The notes: a model not told the origin generated them from the sequence alone. Numbered from the stretch's first letter, positions 49,294 through 59,067 are shown. The stretch is DNA of 64,000 bases from Nitrosopumilus ureiphilus (GCF_013407185.1 NZ_CP026995.1:1757913-1821912), one strand, 5' to 3'. Translations and numbers: made by a program.

Positions 49294-49512
49294 ATGTCAG
49301 ACTCATATTTACGGTTAAAATGTAACAAATGTGATAGTCCAAAACTGGTCATGATGGAAGAATTAGTTTGTACAAATTGTGGCTCAAAGGATTGGGGGTT
49401 TCTGGTAGATGAAAATAATCCACTTGATGTTCTAAAAATGCAACTTGTTAAGGGAGACATTTCTAGAAACGAATATGAAAAGATGAAAAAAGAGTTGCAA
49501 AATGGAAAGTAG
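49294..49512 (+). CDS. zinc-ribbon protein with SHOCT-like tail
   Basis: 72 residues: LKCNKCDSPKLVMMEELVCT then NCGSKDWG (two CxxC pairs), followed by DVLKMQLVKGDISRNEYEKM, a SHOCT-type oligomerisation helix pair. The combination suggests a small regulatory or sensor scaffold. Its coding strand is clear; function unknown. Confidence 0.7.
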   Translation: MSDSYLRLKCNKCDSPKLVMMEELVCTNCGSKDWGFLVDENNPLDVLKMQLVKGDISRNEYEKMKKELQNGK

Positions 49513-49518
49513 ATGATG

Positions 49519-50208
49519 TTATTGAAAATTCATTCTTTCTTCGCATGATTTTATGGCTTCTTGAATATTTGGAGTATCTGGATTAAGTTCAAGAGTTTGT
49601 CTCAAGCAATTCAGAGCACCCTTAAACATTCCCCTATTACGTAATGCCAATCCTTTGAACATGAGAGCCTCAATAAATTCAGGATTATGATTTAGCACCA
49701 TATCAAAATACTTTGTAGATTCACCATACTTTTCTAAACGATAAAGAGAAACTCCTTTTCTAAACATTGCACCATAATGATTTGGAGATTTTTTGATAAC
49801 CTTATCATAGAAGTGTATAGCTTCTTTGTCTTTTTTTAAACCGGCTAATGTCATTCCTTTCAAGAATAACACGTCAATATTATTAGGTTCTATTTTTTGG
49901 GCTTTATCAATTTGGTAAAGTGCAGTATGAAAATCTCGAAACATTACAAGAGCCTCTGTTTGAGATGTAAGTGCATGAATATTTTTTGGATCAATTCTCA
50001 ATACCCTATCAAAAGCATCTACTGCCTCAGGGTATTTTCCAATTCCAGTTAATGCATATCCAACCATATTCATAACATAGATATCGTTTGGTTTTATCTC
50101 TAAGGCTTTTTCATAGCATTCTAAAGCTTTGGCATAATCTCCTTGTTGTTCGGCTGCATAACCTTCATCAACTAATACATCAATTTTTTGTTCATTTATG
50201 TCATCCAT
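49519..50208 (-). CDS. TPR repeat protein
   Basis: 229 residues from ATG 50208 (MDDINEQKIDVLVDEGYAAE), which overlaps the previous gene's stop by eight bases; ATG 50214 is also possible. About six tetratricopeptide repeats (ALECYEKALEIKPNDIYVMN, AVDAFDRVLRIDPKNIHALT and so on). Likely a protein-interaction scaffold that works with the secreted protein upstream. Confidence 0.85.
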   Translation of the reverse strand: MDDINEQKIDVLVDEGYAAEQQGDYAKALECYEKALEIKPNDIYVMNMVGYALTGIGKYPEAVDAFDRVLRIDPKNIHALTSQTEALVMFRDFHTALYQIDKAQKIEPNNIDVLFLKGMTLAGLKKDKEAIHFYDKVIKKSPNHYGAMFRKGVSLYRLEKYGESTKYFDMVLNHNPEFIEALMFKGLALRNRGMFKGALNCLRQTLELNPDTPNIQEAIKSCEERMNFQ

Positions 50209-52783
50209 GTTCATCTGTGGATAATTTGTTAAAAAAGAACTTTCTAAACATGACAATTACAATAGCAGGTGTGACAAAATACATTCCAACATTAAGTAAT
50301 ATCAAACTAATTCCATAACCTAAAACTTCAATCTCTGAATCCATATCCACATAATTCAAAATAGACAAACTAGAAATCATTGGAGTAATTGTAATCTTGA
50401 CCATTTCTTTGAATAATGGATTTTCACGTTCATAATCAGCAATTATTGGTGAAAATGAATAATAGAAATCATTGAATGTTTCCATGAATGAAATTCCTGA
50501 TTCCGTTTGTAATAATGAATTATCTCTTAACTCTCGTAGTTGTTGAACCTGTGGTGCTAGTTCTGAGCCATAAGTTGCAGTGGCAATGAGACAACCACCT
50601 TTATCTGATTTAGGCTGAGACATTGTAGAGGGTTTTTTTGTTACTGAAAATGAAGTGATTGCGTTTTCTAGAATTTCTTGAGGCATGTTTAACAAATCAT
50701 CTTTAGCGGTAAACAAACCAATCTCCCAAGTATCGGCATTATCTAGAATTTCATATCTTGCAGAAGCTGCATTAAAAGTAGAACCGTCTGAATATGTCTC
50801 ATCTTGAAAATAAACAATATAGTACATTGTTTGACCTTTGTTTGTGATAGTACTGCCCTTGTCAAGTAAAGAAAAATTTTTACAAGTATATCCATCAGTA
50901 TCTAAAGTTGCCTCGTTACATTTACTTTGATAATCATCGTCAAGCTTGTCAATGTATTGCTTAGTGTTTAATCCTCTATAATCCAAGTCATTTTCGTATT
51001 TTGATACCGAAATCTGAGTATCATAGTTATTAAATTCAGGAGTAAACCAAACATAGGTGAAATAATTTTCGTCTTGTATAACTTCATCATCAACGTACCA
51101 ATCAGATGGATAATTTATCGAAAAACCGTAATTGCTTTCATACGTAGTAAATGTATCTGTGGGCAAAGTTGATTCTTGTTCTAATTCAAAAATATTCATA
51201 GAACCAATCATTTCTGCATATAGTTCACTGTAAAGATCCCACTCCTCTAATGATGAATCATAAACAAATTGCCAAGCCTGATTATTAATTGGAATTTCAG
51301 TTTCAAGATAAATGCGATCTTCCATAACCCCCACAGAATCTAAAGTAGAATAGTAAAAGGCAATAGCATATGCAGAAAGTCCATCTTCTGTTAAAATATC
51401 TGACTGGATTAACTCAAAATCGCTGCATGATAATCCATCTTCTTGGATTGAAAGCGATGCACATGATTGTTTTTCTTCTTGTATTAGATCATTTAGATAT
51501 TGATTACCCGAAAGACCAGTAATTCTATACGTATCATCTATTATTGAAACGCCAAAAAATGCATCCCCCTCCAGGGTTGGAGAAAACGAAACTATTCCCA
51601 CCCAATTTTCATCGTGATAAATTTGATCATTTACAAACCAATTATTTGGATAGTCAATTGAAAACTCATATTCATCACTTGTAAAAGTCTGAAAAGACTG
51701 TAGAGATTTTGGTAATTGTACGGTACTCTGAGATAGAGGGGGTTTAGTGGTCACAGTAAATGAGACAGAGTTGAATCGTTCATTTCCATAATAACCTTTT
51801 ACAGAATAGGTTCCTTGTTGTGAATTATGATCAAGCGTAAGAAGAATAGATTGAAAATCACCATTTCGTGTTACCACTGTTCCTTGAGTTTTTTGTGTTC
51901 CATCAGGATATGTTATTGTCAAAACAAAAGGAGTGCCTCTTTCATAAGATTCAACTTCTCCTGAAACGGTAACTTGTGAGGTATGTGTCCTTGAAACTGT
52001 AAATGAATTATCATTTAGAACAAGATTACCAGTTATTTTTTCAGATGGAGCAGGTATTGGTTCAGCCTTAGGTGGTATCGGCTCTATTGGTTGTGGCACT
52101 TGTATTTCTTGTTCCTCATCGGAGGTGAGGCTTAAACAGTAATTTGTTGGACCGTTGTTTTGCAACATGCAATCAATTTTTAAATTCCAATCTTCTTGTT
52201 TATTTTTATTCGTGCTGTGTCCTGTCTCATCATCATAAAGTGCATTCATGTCTGTCATACCATCTACATATGTTTGAAAAATTTGAACTGTAATTTTATT
52301 TATTTTTTCACTGTCAAAAACCCCATCTGGACATGAAAATGTTTTACCTAGCAAGTCGTGTTCAAATCCTCTTGCTTGAATTTCTGTTATATCCAAATGT
52401 CTTTGTTCGTGATTTAACAGATACTGATTATTCTTACTATTTTTTGCATCTTCTTTCACCCAAGAATCAGTAGGATAAAATGATGCAGTGCCGTCAACTT
52501 GGGTAATTTCATACCTACAACTACCAGAGTCTATTTTCTTAAATTTCCAGTTTCCAGATAAATTTGTCCATGTAAAAGCTGAAAAATCACTTTTTTCTCC
52601 TTTATAGTTTTCAGGCCACACACCAGGTGTTCCCTGAAAATTTGACCAACCTAATTGTTTGTATGGAATTTTTGGAGACTGGGCAAAAATTTCAACTGGA
52701 GGAGATAATGTGATCAAAGACAGCAAAATGAAAACGAAGAATAATGATGTAATTTTTTTATCCATTATTTTACCCGTAGCCAA
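50201..52783 (-). CDS. large secreted protein: DUF922-like, PsbP-like and CFI-box domains
   Basis: 860 residues. Signal peptide (SLFFVFILLSLITLSPPVEI). A DUF922-type domain with NHEQRHLDITEIQARGFE (HExxH-like HEQRHxD, possible Zn protease), a Pro-rich linker, one Ig-like domain, then two PsbP-like repeats (FSIDYPNNWFVND, FSINYPSDWYVDD). Near the end is the CFI-box GGCLIATATYGSELAPQVQQ with LRELRD, typical of secreted archaeal proteins, and a final membrane helix. Probably a cell-surface protease or binding protein. Confidence 0.8.
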   Translation of the reverse strand: MATGKIMDKKITSLFFVFILLSLITLSPPVEIFAQSPKIPYKQLGWSNFQGTPGVWPENYKGEKSDFSAFTWTNLSGNWKFKKIDSGSCRYEITQVDGTASFYPTDSWVKEDAKNSKNNQYLLNHEQRHLDITEIQARGFEHDLLGKTFSCPDGVFDSEKINKITVQIFQTYVDGMTDMNALYDDETGHSTNKNKQEDWNLKIDCMLQNNGPTNYCLSLTSDEEQEIQVPQPIEPIPPKAEPIPAPSEKITGNLVLNDNSFTVSRTHTSQVTVSGEVESYERGTPFVLTITYPDGTQKTQGTVVTRNGDFQSILLTLDHNSQQGTYSVKGYYGNERFNSVSFTVTTKPPLSQSTVQLPKSLQSFQTFTSDEYEFSIDYPNNWFVNDQIYHDENWVGIVSFSPTLEGDAFFGVSIIDDTYRITGLSGNQYLNDLIQEEKQSCASLSIQEDGLSCSDFELIQSDILTEDGLSAYAIAFYYSTLDSVGVMEDRIYLETEIPINNQAWQFVYDSSLEEWDLYSELYAEMIGSMNIFELEQESTLPTDTFTTYESNYGFSINYPSDWYVDDEVIQDENYFTYVWFTPEFNNYDTQISVSKYENDLDYRGLNTKQYIDKLDDDYQSKCNEATLDTDGYTCKNFSLLDKGSTITNKGQTMYYIVYFQDETYSDGSTFNAASARYEILDNADTWEIGLFTAKDDLLNMPQEILENAITSFSVTKKPSTMSQPKSDKGGCLIATATYGSELAPQVQQLRELRDNSLLQTESGISFMETFNDFYYSFSPIIADYERENPLFKEMVKITITPMISSLSILNYVDMDSEIEVLGYGISLILLNVGMYFVTPAIVIVMFRKFFFNKLSTDEHG

Positions 52784-52982
52784 TAATGATTTATAGAGCA
52801 GATAGACTTAAGCGTGTCTCTGATTATTAGATAAATTTAAAATCTAATTAAGAGAAATTTCCTTTTGATACTGTTCAAAAAGTAGAATCTCAAAGCTTGA
52901 AGACCATACGGAATTGGTTCAGTGGAAAATAAAATCACAATTGAATTTTAAAGTATCTACATAAAATTACTACAAAGTTTAT

Positions 52983-53267
52983 TTAGTCATCAACAAATGA
53001 CTCTTTTTTGAGACCCTCTGGGAGTGTCAGATCTCCTTGAAGTAAATTCTTCTGAAGCAAAAGAATTACGTCTTCAACATCATATCCTAATTTTTCTAAT
53101 TCTTTCTCAGTATTTTTTGAAATTTTTGCACCAATATTTTGCCCACCTATTCTACCAAATGCAATTGCAGTAAAACGAAATTCATTACCATCCAGAGTAA
53201 AATTTCCGGTAATTTTTGCAGCCATCTGGCTTCCATGAACATTGTTAATGTGAACTTTAAGATCCAT
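52983..53267 (-). CDS. hypothetical beta-alpha protein, 94 residues
   Basis: MDLKVHINNVHGSQMAAKIT then a beta-rich core (LDGNEFRFTAIAFGRIGGQN) and a helical end. Cytoplasmic. Nine bases after the next gene on the same strand (53276), so likely cotranscribed with it. Confidence 0.6.
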   Translation of the reverse strand: MDLKVHINNVHGSQMAAKITGNFTLDGNEFRFTAIAFGRIGGQNIGAKISKNTEKELEKLGYDVEDVILLLQKNLLQGDLTLPEGLKKESFVDD

Positions 53268-53275
53268 TTTAGAAA

Positions 53276-53674
53276 TTAAATTTCTACTGCCTTGTTAATA
53301 TTATCATCAATTAAAAAGCTCCAATGCTTGTCATCTTCAATTTTGAAATTATTTATTTTGAGTGGAATAATTTGCTCATCTAAGCATTCATGCTTTATTT
53401 CTCCATTTTCTTTTAGTCTCACTAATTTCCATTTGTATTTTCCTTGTTGTAATTTGCATATTGTTACTGCCCATTTTGCATCAGGATCGATTTTTGGCAT
53501 TCCTACCAGATCAGCTATTTCTTCAATGCCCAATTGTTTTTCTTCACAAAATCTTTTCTTACAAACACCACATCTCCAAACATCAACAGAACCAATAGTT
53601 CTCTCATCCACGTTGATGTTTACTACTCCAAAGTAAACTGGCTGATGTTTACAGGTTTCAGTGGCAATACTCAA
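53276..53674 (-). CDS. hypothetical protein with zinc-like motif
   Basis: 132 residues. CKHQ near the N-terminus and CGVCKKRFC (CxxC-x4-C) probably bind zinc; a helix (EEIADLVGMP) and beta-rich C-terminus follow. No known family. The stop lies just before the start of 52983-53267, giving a two-gene unit. Confidence 0.6.
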   Translation of the reverse strand: MSIATETCKHQPVYFGVVNINVDERTIGSVDVWRCGVCKKRFCEEKQLGIEEIADLVGMPKIDPDAKWAVTICKLQQGKYKWKLVRLKENGEIKHECLDEQIIPLKINNFKIEDDKHWSFLIDDNINKAVEI

Positions 53675-53696
53675 TGTTGGTCATCCATCATTAGTA

Positions 53697-54050
53697 TTAT
53701 TTAGTTCTTGCATCATCGTAAGGCTTTTCTAAAATTACCCCTATATTATCAACAATTTTATTTCGTCCAAAGGCAATATTTTCTCGCTCACACATTCTTC
53801 TATACATATTAACTGCAGTAAATCTAGGATGCATTGCCTCAAATTCACTTTCAGTAATATCAATAAAAGCTCCCAGAATCATTAAATCCTTAGATGCTTT
53901 TTGAGCATCTCCTTGAGATATGTCTAATTTTTCAGCAATTTTTGCTGCAGACATTTTTCCATGACATGTAATTAGTAAATACACTTTGGCTTGAACAGGT
54001 TGTAATTTAATTTCAGAGATCAAATCATTTTCAATTTTTGAGAAATCCAT
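53697..54050 (-). CDS. winged-helix regulator, TrmB-like
   Basis: 117 residues: LQPVQAKVYLLITCHGKMSA, AKIAEKLDISQGDAQKASKD (helix-turn-helix) and LMILGAFIDITE. The HTH matches the TrmB/MarR-like fold without a sugar-binding domain. May control the genes downstream (53276, 52983). Confidence 0.65.
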   Translation of the reverse strand: MDFSKIENDLISEIKLQPVQAKVYLLITCHGKMSAAKIAEKLDISQGDAQKASKDLMILGAFIDITESEFEAMHPRFTAVNMYRRMCERENIAFGRNKIVDNIGVILEKPYDDARTK

Positions 54051-54084
54051 TATTTTGAAAATAAGTCACAATGAAATAAATGAT

Positions 54085-54303
54085 CTATTTTTTGACTGAT
54101 AATTTCTTAGAAATTTTTAAAGAGAACCCCATAGCAATAAAATGAACAAAAGCACCCAATATCACTCCTAAAAATAAATCATCAAGAATTATCCACACTA
54201 GAACAAAAGTAGAAAGTGATGGAATAGTAACAATCAAGGCAATGATGGTTCCTTTTAAGGCAATATCACGAATTGAAAGTTTAGAGGACTCATTACCTGT
54301 CAA
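54085..54303 (-). CDS. small two-helix membrane protein
   Basis: 72 residues with two membrane helices (GTIIALIVTIPSLSTFVLVW, LFLGVILGAFVHFIAMGFSL) and a basic end. Layout recalls small ATP-synthase-assembly or AtpZ-like proteins, but no motif supports that. Confidence 0.6.
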   Translation of the reverse strand: MTGNESSKLSIRDIALKGTIIALIVTIPSLSTFVLVWIILDDLFLGVILGAFVHFIAMGFSLKISKKLSVKK

Positions 54304-54359
54304 TGGTAAAAATTTGAAAAATGGTAATAAAAACCAAAGATTAGTCAGAAAATATTGTC

Positions 54360-54812
54360 CTAATTTTTTACTTGATTTTTCTGAGAACTTGTAAAATTAC
54401 TGAATTGAGATAATGCTGTTGCATAGGATTCCATCATTATGTGTAAAAAATTATCATATGTTTTCAATCCAGATATCTGTATTTGAGTAATTTCTTGCCC
54501 ATATTTTGCATACATGTCAATTTGATCTAGATATGATTGTGTTGGTGTTTGTGCTAGTTTTTGAAATGTTTTCAAAATATTTTGGTCAATGTTTAGTTTA
54601 TCAAAAAATTCCTTTTCAGACACACAACATGAACCAATTGCATCATCCAAAGTGTAAAGGTAAGTGGAATAAAGATCAGAATATTGTTGAACTCTTGAGG
54701 GTATTTGTGACTCTAATTTTTGAATAATTTGAGAAGAATTATTTTTCATTATATCACAGATAGAGATTTTTTCCTTAGAAGTGTCTTTTTGAGGGACATC
54801 AGTTTTACTCAC
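54360..54812 (-). CDS. helical phasin-like protein
   Basis: 150 residues, all amphipathic helices: ISICDIMKNNSSQIIQKLES, EKEFFDKLNIDQNILKTFQK, and GLKTYDNFLHIMMESYATAL. Clearly homologous to 63173-63607 across its length. The helical, apolar-face pattern resembles phasins or PhaE of polyhydroxyalkanoate granules; Thaumarchaeota are known to carry PHA synthase. The granule link is inference. Confidence 0.6.
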   Translation of the reverse strand: MSKTDVPQKDTSKEKISICDIMKNNSSQIIQKLESQIPSRVQQYSDLYSTYLYTLDDAIGSCCVSEKEFFDKLNIDQNILKTFQKLAQTPTQSYLDQIDMYAKYGQEITQIQISGLKTYDNFLHIMMESYATALSQFSNFTSSQKNQVKN

Positions 54813-54983
54813 ACCATAATATAGACAATAATGCGTTTAACTAAATTCCCAAATTGAAATTAAATACATTGTAAGACAAAACAATAGAAATCTTCAAAAA
54901 TTATCTCAACAATAGTTTTGTAACCAAGAATTTATTTTCCAAATTGGATAAATTGTTTTATCATTTCAGGATTTACAAAAAGA

Positions 54984-55142
54984 ATGGGCTGGTTTTCACG
55001 TAAAAAAGAAGTCATTATAGGAAATATTTGTCCAAAATGCGATATGGAATTTTCAGATCCTGAAAGAACTTTACGTCATATTGAAAAAGCCCATAAACCT
55101 AAAAAGAGATTTGATTGTGATTCATGTGGATTTAAAAATTGA
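54984..55142 (+). CDS. 52-residue zinc-finger protein
   Basis: MGWFSRKKEVIIGNICPKCD, then MEFSDPERTLRHIEKAHKPK and RFDCDSCGFKN. The first finger is C2H2 (CPKC-x16-H-x4-H); the second is a CxxC half-site. Small DNA/RNA-binding candidate. Confidence 0.6.
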   Translation: MGWFSRKKEVIIGNICPKCDMEFSDPERTLRHIEKAHKPKKRFDCDSCGFKN

Positions 55143-55182
55143 TCGAGGTTTTAACAAATATCAATAGTTGGTGAAAATAGTA

Positions 55183-55386
55183 ATGAACAACAAAGATAGA
55201 ATCAACAAAATTTCAGGAATTGCAGTTCTTGTAATGTTAGCAGTGGTAATATCAGGATACATTACAGGAAGTGTTTCGTTATTAGGAATTTCAAATGACA
55301 CTTTACTTTATGTTGTTATGCCAACAGGATTAATCTGGTTTGCTACTAGGAAAAATGGTTGTGGCAGTTGTAACCAAATTTCTTAA
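55183..55386 (+). CDS. small membrane protein
   Basis: 67 residues from ATG 55183 (MNNKDRINKISGIAVLVMLA); TTG 55168 or GTG 55171 would add four or five residues. Two membrane helices (ISGIAVLVMLAVVISGYI and the LLYVVMPTGLIWF stretch) and a C-terminal CGSCN that could bind metal. Confidence 0.6.
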   Translation: MNNKDRINKISGIAVLVMLAVVISGYITGSVSLLGISNDTLLYVVMPTGLIWFATRKNGCGSCNQIS

Positions 55387-55524
55387 TTTTAAAAATTTCC
55401 AATATCTAAAAAATTTGTAAAAATATTATCAAACGAAATTACCTAGTTTTGGATATTTGGTTAAATGCTATTAAATTACATTTAGTATACTAGATTGGTA
55501 CGAATCTATCTAGACAATTGTTCA

Positions 55525-55566
55525 TTCGTGTATGTGTTGTGATACAAAAAGTAATACATACACGAA
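55525..55566. terminator. inverted repeat between convergent genes
   Basis: TTCGTGTATGT (55525-55535) and ACATACACGAA (55556-55566) form an 11-base perfect stem with a 20-base loop. It lies between the ends of convergent genes (55386 and 55591), followed by A-rich sequence. A shared bidirectional terminator is the simplest reading; archaeal terminators rarely need hairpins. Confidence 0.5.
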
Positions 55567-55590
55567 GATAGAAAAAAAGAATTTGTGATC

Positions 55591-56880
55591 CTATTGGAAT
55601 GGATCAATAAATGGACAGTTAACAATATGGTCACTATCCATTGGTCTAGCAATACCGATGTCAATCAAGCCAGCTTTCTTGTATGCATTCATGTCATCAA
55701 TGGTTTCTAGCAATTGTGCACTAGAAGGATCATTCCATCCTATCATGAAGATTCGCCACATAGGTGAATAGTTTGCATCACCTGGAGCTCCTGCTGCAAT
55801 TCCTGCTTGGAATCCCAGAGGACCAGAACCTTTCAGACCATTTTTGAACTGATACAAATCCACAGCTGCTGCATTGGCAATCAAACTAGCTGACGTTGGT
55901 GCACTTGTAACTCCCATCATATTTGCAGGACCACTTGGCGTTGCATCTGTTACAATGTAATAGATGGTCCTACCATCAGGACCCCATCCACGATGAGCTA
56001 TAAACGTTACAGTCTTTTTCTTTTTGTCAATATCAAGGACTTGTCCACCACCGTACGGTGTTTCATCAGTCAGTGTCTTGTCTTCTTTGACTGTCATCTG
56101 ACCATCAGGCCAAACTATCTGAGGCATGTTCAAAACTACAGAGATTTCGGTAAGTGTGACGTCACCGCTTTCAGATGCAGATTGAATCTTTGCTTCAGAA
56201 TCAAGTACTCTTGGCTGTGCTCCATCATTCCATGTAACATGTACGTGTGAAGTTAGTGCACTGTACACATCTGCTTGTGCAGGAGTACTGGTGAAAACTT
56301 CGCCTTGGAATCCATGAACACCGTCACCACTAACACCATTTACAAACATGTATGTTTTTGATAGTGCAGCTTTTGGTGCTTTTGCCAAAATAGGAGCAAG
56401 TTCTACTTTCCAACCTTGGTTCTTTGAAATTGTGTCTGCATGTGTGGCATCACTAGAATCAGTAATGATATAGTATACTTCACCACCGTTGTAGAATCCC
56501 TTATGCATTGGAATTTCGGTTGGAATATTTGCTCTTGACAATCTAAGAACAGAACCTAGATCTTTTTCTGTTACATCTGTTGTTTCAGTAGTTGTTTCTG
56601 CTTTTGTAGTTGTTTTTTGAGTGGGTTGAGGAACTTTGGCTGTAACTTTTCCTTGATCTGCTTCCCATCCTGCCTTACCGCCAGGATAGTCTTTACAGAG
56701 AACGTCACCACAAACAACACCATTATTGGCAGAACCATATGAGTTAGTACCTATTCGTCCAGGAGCATTACTACCTTGACTTTTAGCTGCATCAGCTTCA
56801 GTAAAATAATTTGAAGCCATTCCTGCTGTAAACAAAGGTATCAGAGCCAGTATTGCTATGTATCTTAGACTCTTATTCAT
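55591..56880 (-). CDS. secreted thaumarchaeal protein with two similar domains
   Basis: 429 residues. Signal peptide (IAILALIPLFTAGMASNYFT, cleavage near ADA|AK), a Cys pair (VVCGDVLCKD), a Thr-rich linker and two similar domains. Each holds YY-I(I/V)TD and a later HGFQG or LGFQAG motif (YYIITDSSDATHADT, then YYIVTDATPSGPANM). Tandem DUF7482-like arrangement, typical of abundant exported AOA proteins. Function unknown. Confidence 0.7.
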   Translation of the reverse strand: MNKSLRYIAILALIPLFTAGMASNYFTEADAAKSQGSNAPGRIGTNSYGSANNGVVCGDVLCKDYPGGKAGWEADQGKVTAKVPQPTQKTTTKAETTTETTDVTEKDLGSVLRLSRANIPTEIPMHKGFYNGGEVYYIITDSSDATHADTISKNQGWKVELAPILAKAPKAALSKTYMFVNGVSGDGVHGFQGEVFTSTPAQADVYSALTSHVHVTWNDGAQPRVLDSEAKIQSASESGDVTLTEISVVLNMPQIVWPDGQMTVKEDKTLTDETPYGGGQVLDIDKKKKTVTFIAHRGWGPDGRTIYYIVTDATPSGPANMMGVTSAPTSASLIANAAAVDLYQFKNGLKGSGPLGFQAGIAAGAPGDANYSPMWRIFMIGWNDPSSAQLLETIDDMNAYKKAGLIDIGIARPMDSDHIVNCPFIDPFQ

Positions 56881-57167
56881 TGATTATAAGATTGAATTTT
56901 CATTAAAAAGAGTTTTTCCAGATCAAAAAAAAGTGTCAAATGAAAGGTGTAAAGTAATTTGGGAATCAAGTTAAATACTAAAATAATATTTACAGTAATT
57001 GCTAAAAGAATACAATAACTCGTGATGAAAATATCCTAAAAAAATTTGTAATAAAGAAACAAAATTAGTCAAAGAAAATACGATATCGTTTAGATTCACC
57101 AATAGAGAAATAAATCAAACTTTAGAAAATTATAACTAAAATTTACGTCTATACTGTCCAAAAGATA

Positions 57168-58091
57168 TTAGCATACGAATATTTTGATATAGGATTGTTG
57201 ATTGGCCGTGTAGAAACCATGCCAAACTAACAAACTATCCCTAGTAATCCTGTAACAATTATACGCAATCATTCTATACATTACCTCCCTGTTCTGCGTA
57301 ATGATGTGTCTGGACATCACGTACTCGCCTAGCATCCTCTTTATCACAGAAAATATTGTCTCTGTCTTGCTTCTCTGGTGATACGTATCCCAGTCAAAAC
57401 GTCTCTTCATGTTCTTTCTGTGGAATCCCCTGGTCTTGTAGATTTGTAGCGTCTCATGTTTGGGACGTATTATGGTATATTGTATTCCCAGATTTTTTGT
57501 CATGACGTGGTTCTGCTCTGAATCATAGCCGCGGTCTGCAACGACTGTCTCTACTGGGATTATCTTGGCAGCACATTGCAGTAACGAGACAAAATCAACG
57601 CTGTCGTGTCTCCTGCGATGCCGTATCTTAACTACACAAACAAGCTGTCGTTTCATGTCCGAGCAAACTGAGATTTTGACAAACTTCCTTCGCAGTCTGG
57701 CACGTTTGGTGTAGTAATATGATGACTGACCGTGCGAGAGTCCTGTTGAATCGATTCCTGCAAACATTTTGCGTATTCTGGCATGAATCACAAATGATTC
57801 CAGGATTTTCTGCAGCATGCCGTGTGTCAGTCTTGCAGCTGCCTTTTGCAGCGTGGTGTAGTGTGGGATTTTACACAATCCAAGGAATTGTTGTACACCA
57901 AAACATTCATGTAAAAAATCAACGAATCTTCGGTAACTCTTAGACTCGTACTGACGCAGTACAAGCAAGACAAGGTGCTGCCATACCGTATACACATGGT
58001 TGGAACGTTTGTGAAGGTATGGTGGTATTCTTGCCCTTTTGATTATACTCATCATGCTACGAGCCATTCTCACATATCGAGATGACTTCAT
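57168..58091 (-). CDS. IS5-like (IS4 superfamily) transposase
   Basis: 307 residues: N-terminal helical domain (HLVLLVLRQYESKSYRRFVD), catalytic D in AGIDSTGLSHG, D in VVADRGYDSEQNH and E in RSKTETIFSVIKR, the DDE set of IS5/IS4 enzymes. The gene is intact. It has visibly higher GC and more CG-containing codons than its neighbours, which suggests recent arrival. No clear inverted repeats or target duplication were found in the flanks by eye. Confidence 0.88.
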   Translation of the reverse strand: MKSSRYVRMARSMMSIIKRARIPPYLHKRSNHVYTVWQHLVLLVLRQYESKSYRRFVDFLHECFGVQQFLGLCKIPHYTTLQKAAARLTHGMLQKILESFVIHARIRKMFAGIDSTGLSHGQSSYYYTKRARLRRKFVKISVCSDMKRQLVCVVKIRHRRRHDSVDFVSLLQCAAKIIPVETVVADRGYDSEQNHVMTKNLGIQYTIIRPKHETLQIYKTRGFHRKNMKRRFDWDTYHQRSKTETIFSVIKRMLGEYVMSRHIITQNREVMYRMIAYNCYRITRDSLLVWHGFYTANQQSYIKIFVC

Positions 58092-58397
58092 GGTATCGTG
58101 TAACGATGTGGTTAGCTTTAGATCTGCCTATGGAATCGGATCTACAAGTTTGTTAAAATTAGATGGTTTCTACAGAGCCATTATTTCATATTTGACTTAA
58201 TATGATTATTACTGTTCAAATCCCAATAGGTATATTGATATGAATCATTTTAGAATTATAATTATTTTATTAAGAACATATGTAATAACATCCGATGATG
58301 TGATTTTTTCATTCTATGATTTTAGAATAATATTAAAGTGCAATACATTGCAAACAGAAAACTTAGTTTATATATCAAAAAATTTTATTCGTGGTTT
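58092..58397. other. intergenic, 306 bases, with dispersed repeat and motif
   Basis: Holds copy 2 of the dispersed repeat (GTTCAAATCCCAATAGGT, 58214-58231; copy 1 at 12772) and the palindromic motif TGCAATACATTGCA (58339-58352), about 45 bases before the next start. The IS5-like element probably ends within the first 100 bases. Confidence 0.55.
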
Positions 58398-58823
58398 ATG
58401 AGCAAACAAATCCAAACAGAATCAACAGTTGATATCTATAATGTCTACAAACAAAATGTAGAAAAATACTTTGATAGTGTAGAAAGTACTGTACCACAAT
58501 ATTTTCAATCATTAACAGGTATAGAAGAAGAATGGTGCAAGACTTGTAAGAATACGGCCATTTCGGCAATCTCTTTGCAACAGGAATTTGCAAAAAAGAC
58601 AGGAATTAATCTTGACATTCCAGAAGCAGCACGAAATGCAATTATAGACACCAACAAACAAATCATTAAAGTAAGATCTGTGCAAAGCCAGATAATACAA
58701 GCAGCAGGCAAAGCAATCCAACAAAACATCAAAACATGGAATGATAATGCAAGTGTTTTTTCTGATTTGAATAGAAATATTCTTCAATCATGGATTTCTA
58801 CATTCACACAAACAAGAAACTAG
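58398..58823 (+). CDS. helical phasin-like protein
   Basis: 141 residues from ATG 58398 (MSKQIQTESTVDIYNVYKQN); the frame is open upstream to GTG 58338 but that would swallow the promoter motif. All helix, with coiled regions (VSQIIQAAGKAIQQNIKTWN-like end). Similar in size and helical profile to 54360, 61777 and 63173. PHA-granule or carrier role is possible. Confidence 0.6.
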   Translation: MSKQIQTESTVDIYNVYKQNVEKYFDSVESTVPQYFQSLTGIEEEWCKTCKNTAISAISLQQEFAKKTGINLDIPEAARNAIIDTNKQIIKVRSVQSQIIQAAGKAIQQNIKTWNDNASVFSDLNRNILQSWISTFTQTRN

Positions 58824-59067
58824 TGTGATTTTTTTCTTTTTTATTATTCAAAGTAAAGATGAAGATATCAGGTCTATTTTATCCTAGTAATTTGACATTA
58901 CAAAATTCCCAGATTTATTCCAAATGTCTAAAATTGCTCATCTTATTAGATTATTATTTTAATGGAAAAATTCACCCAATTTTTATTCACAAAATAGAAT
59001 TTATTCAGTATCATAACATCTGTTTGTGTGTTGAAATAAAAAAATTATTGGGATATTTGGAATAAAT

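Noticed and set aside
58859-59065. 68-codon plus-strand frame
   Set aside because: Very rich in Ile/Leu/Tyr/His without a coherent membrane pattern; fits AT-rich non-coding DNA beside convergent genes.
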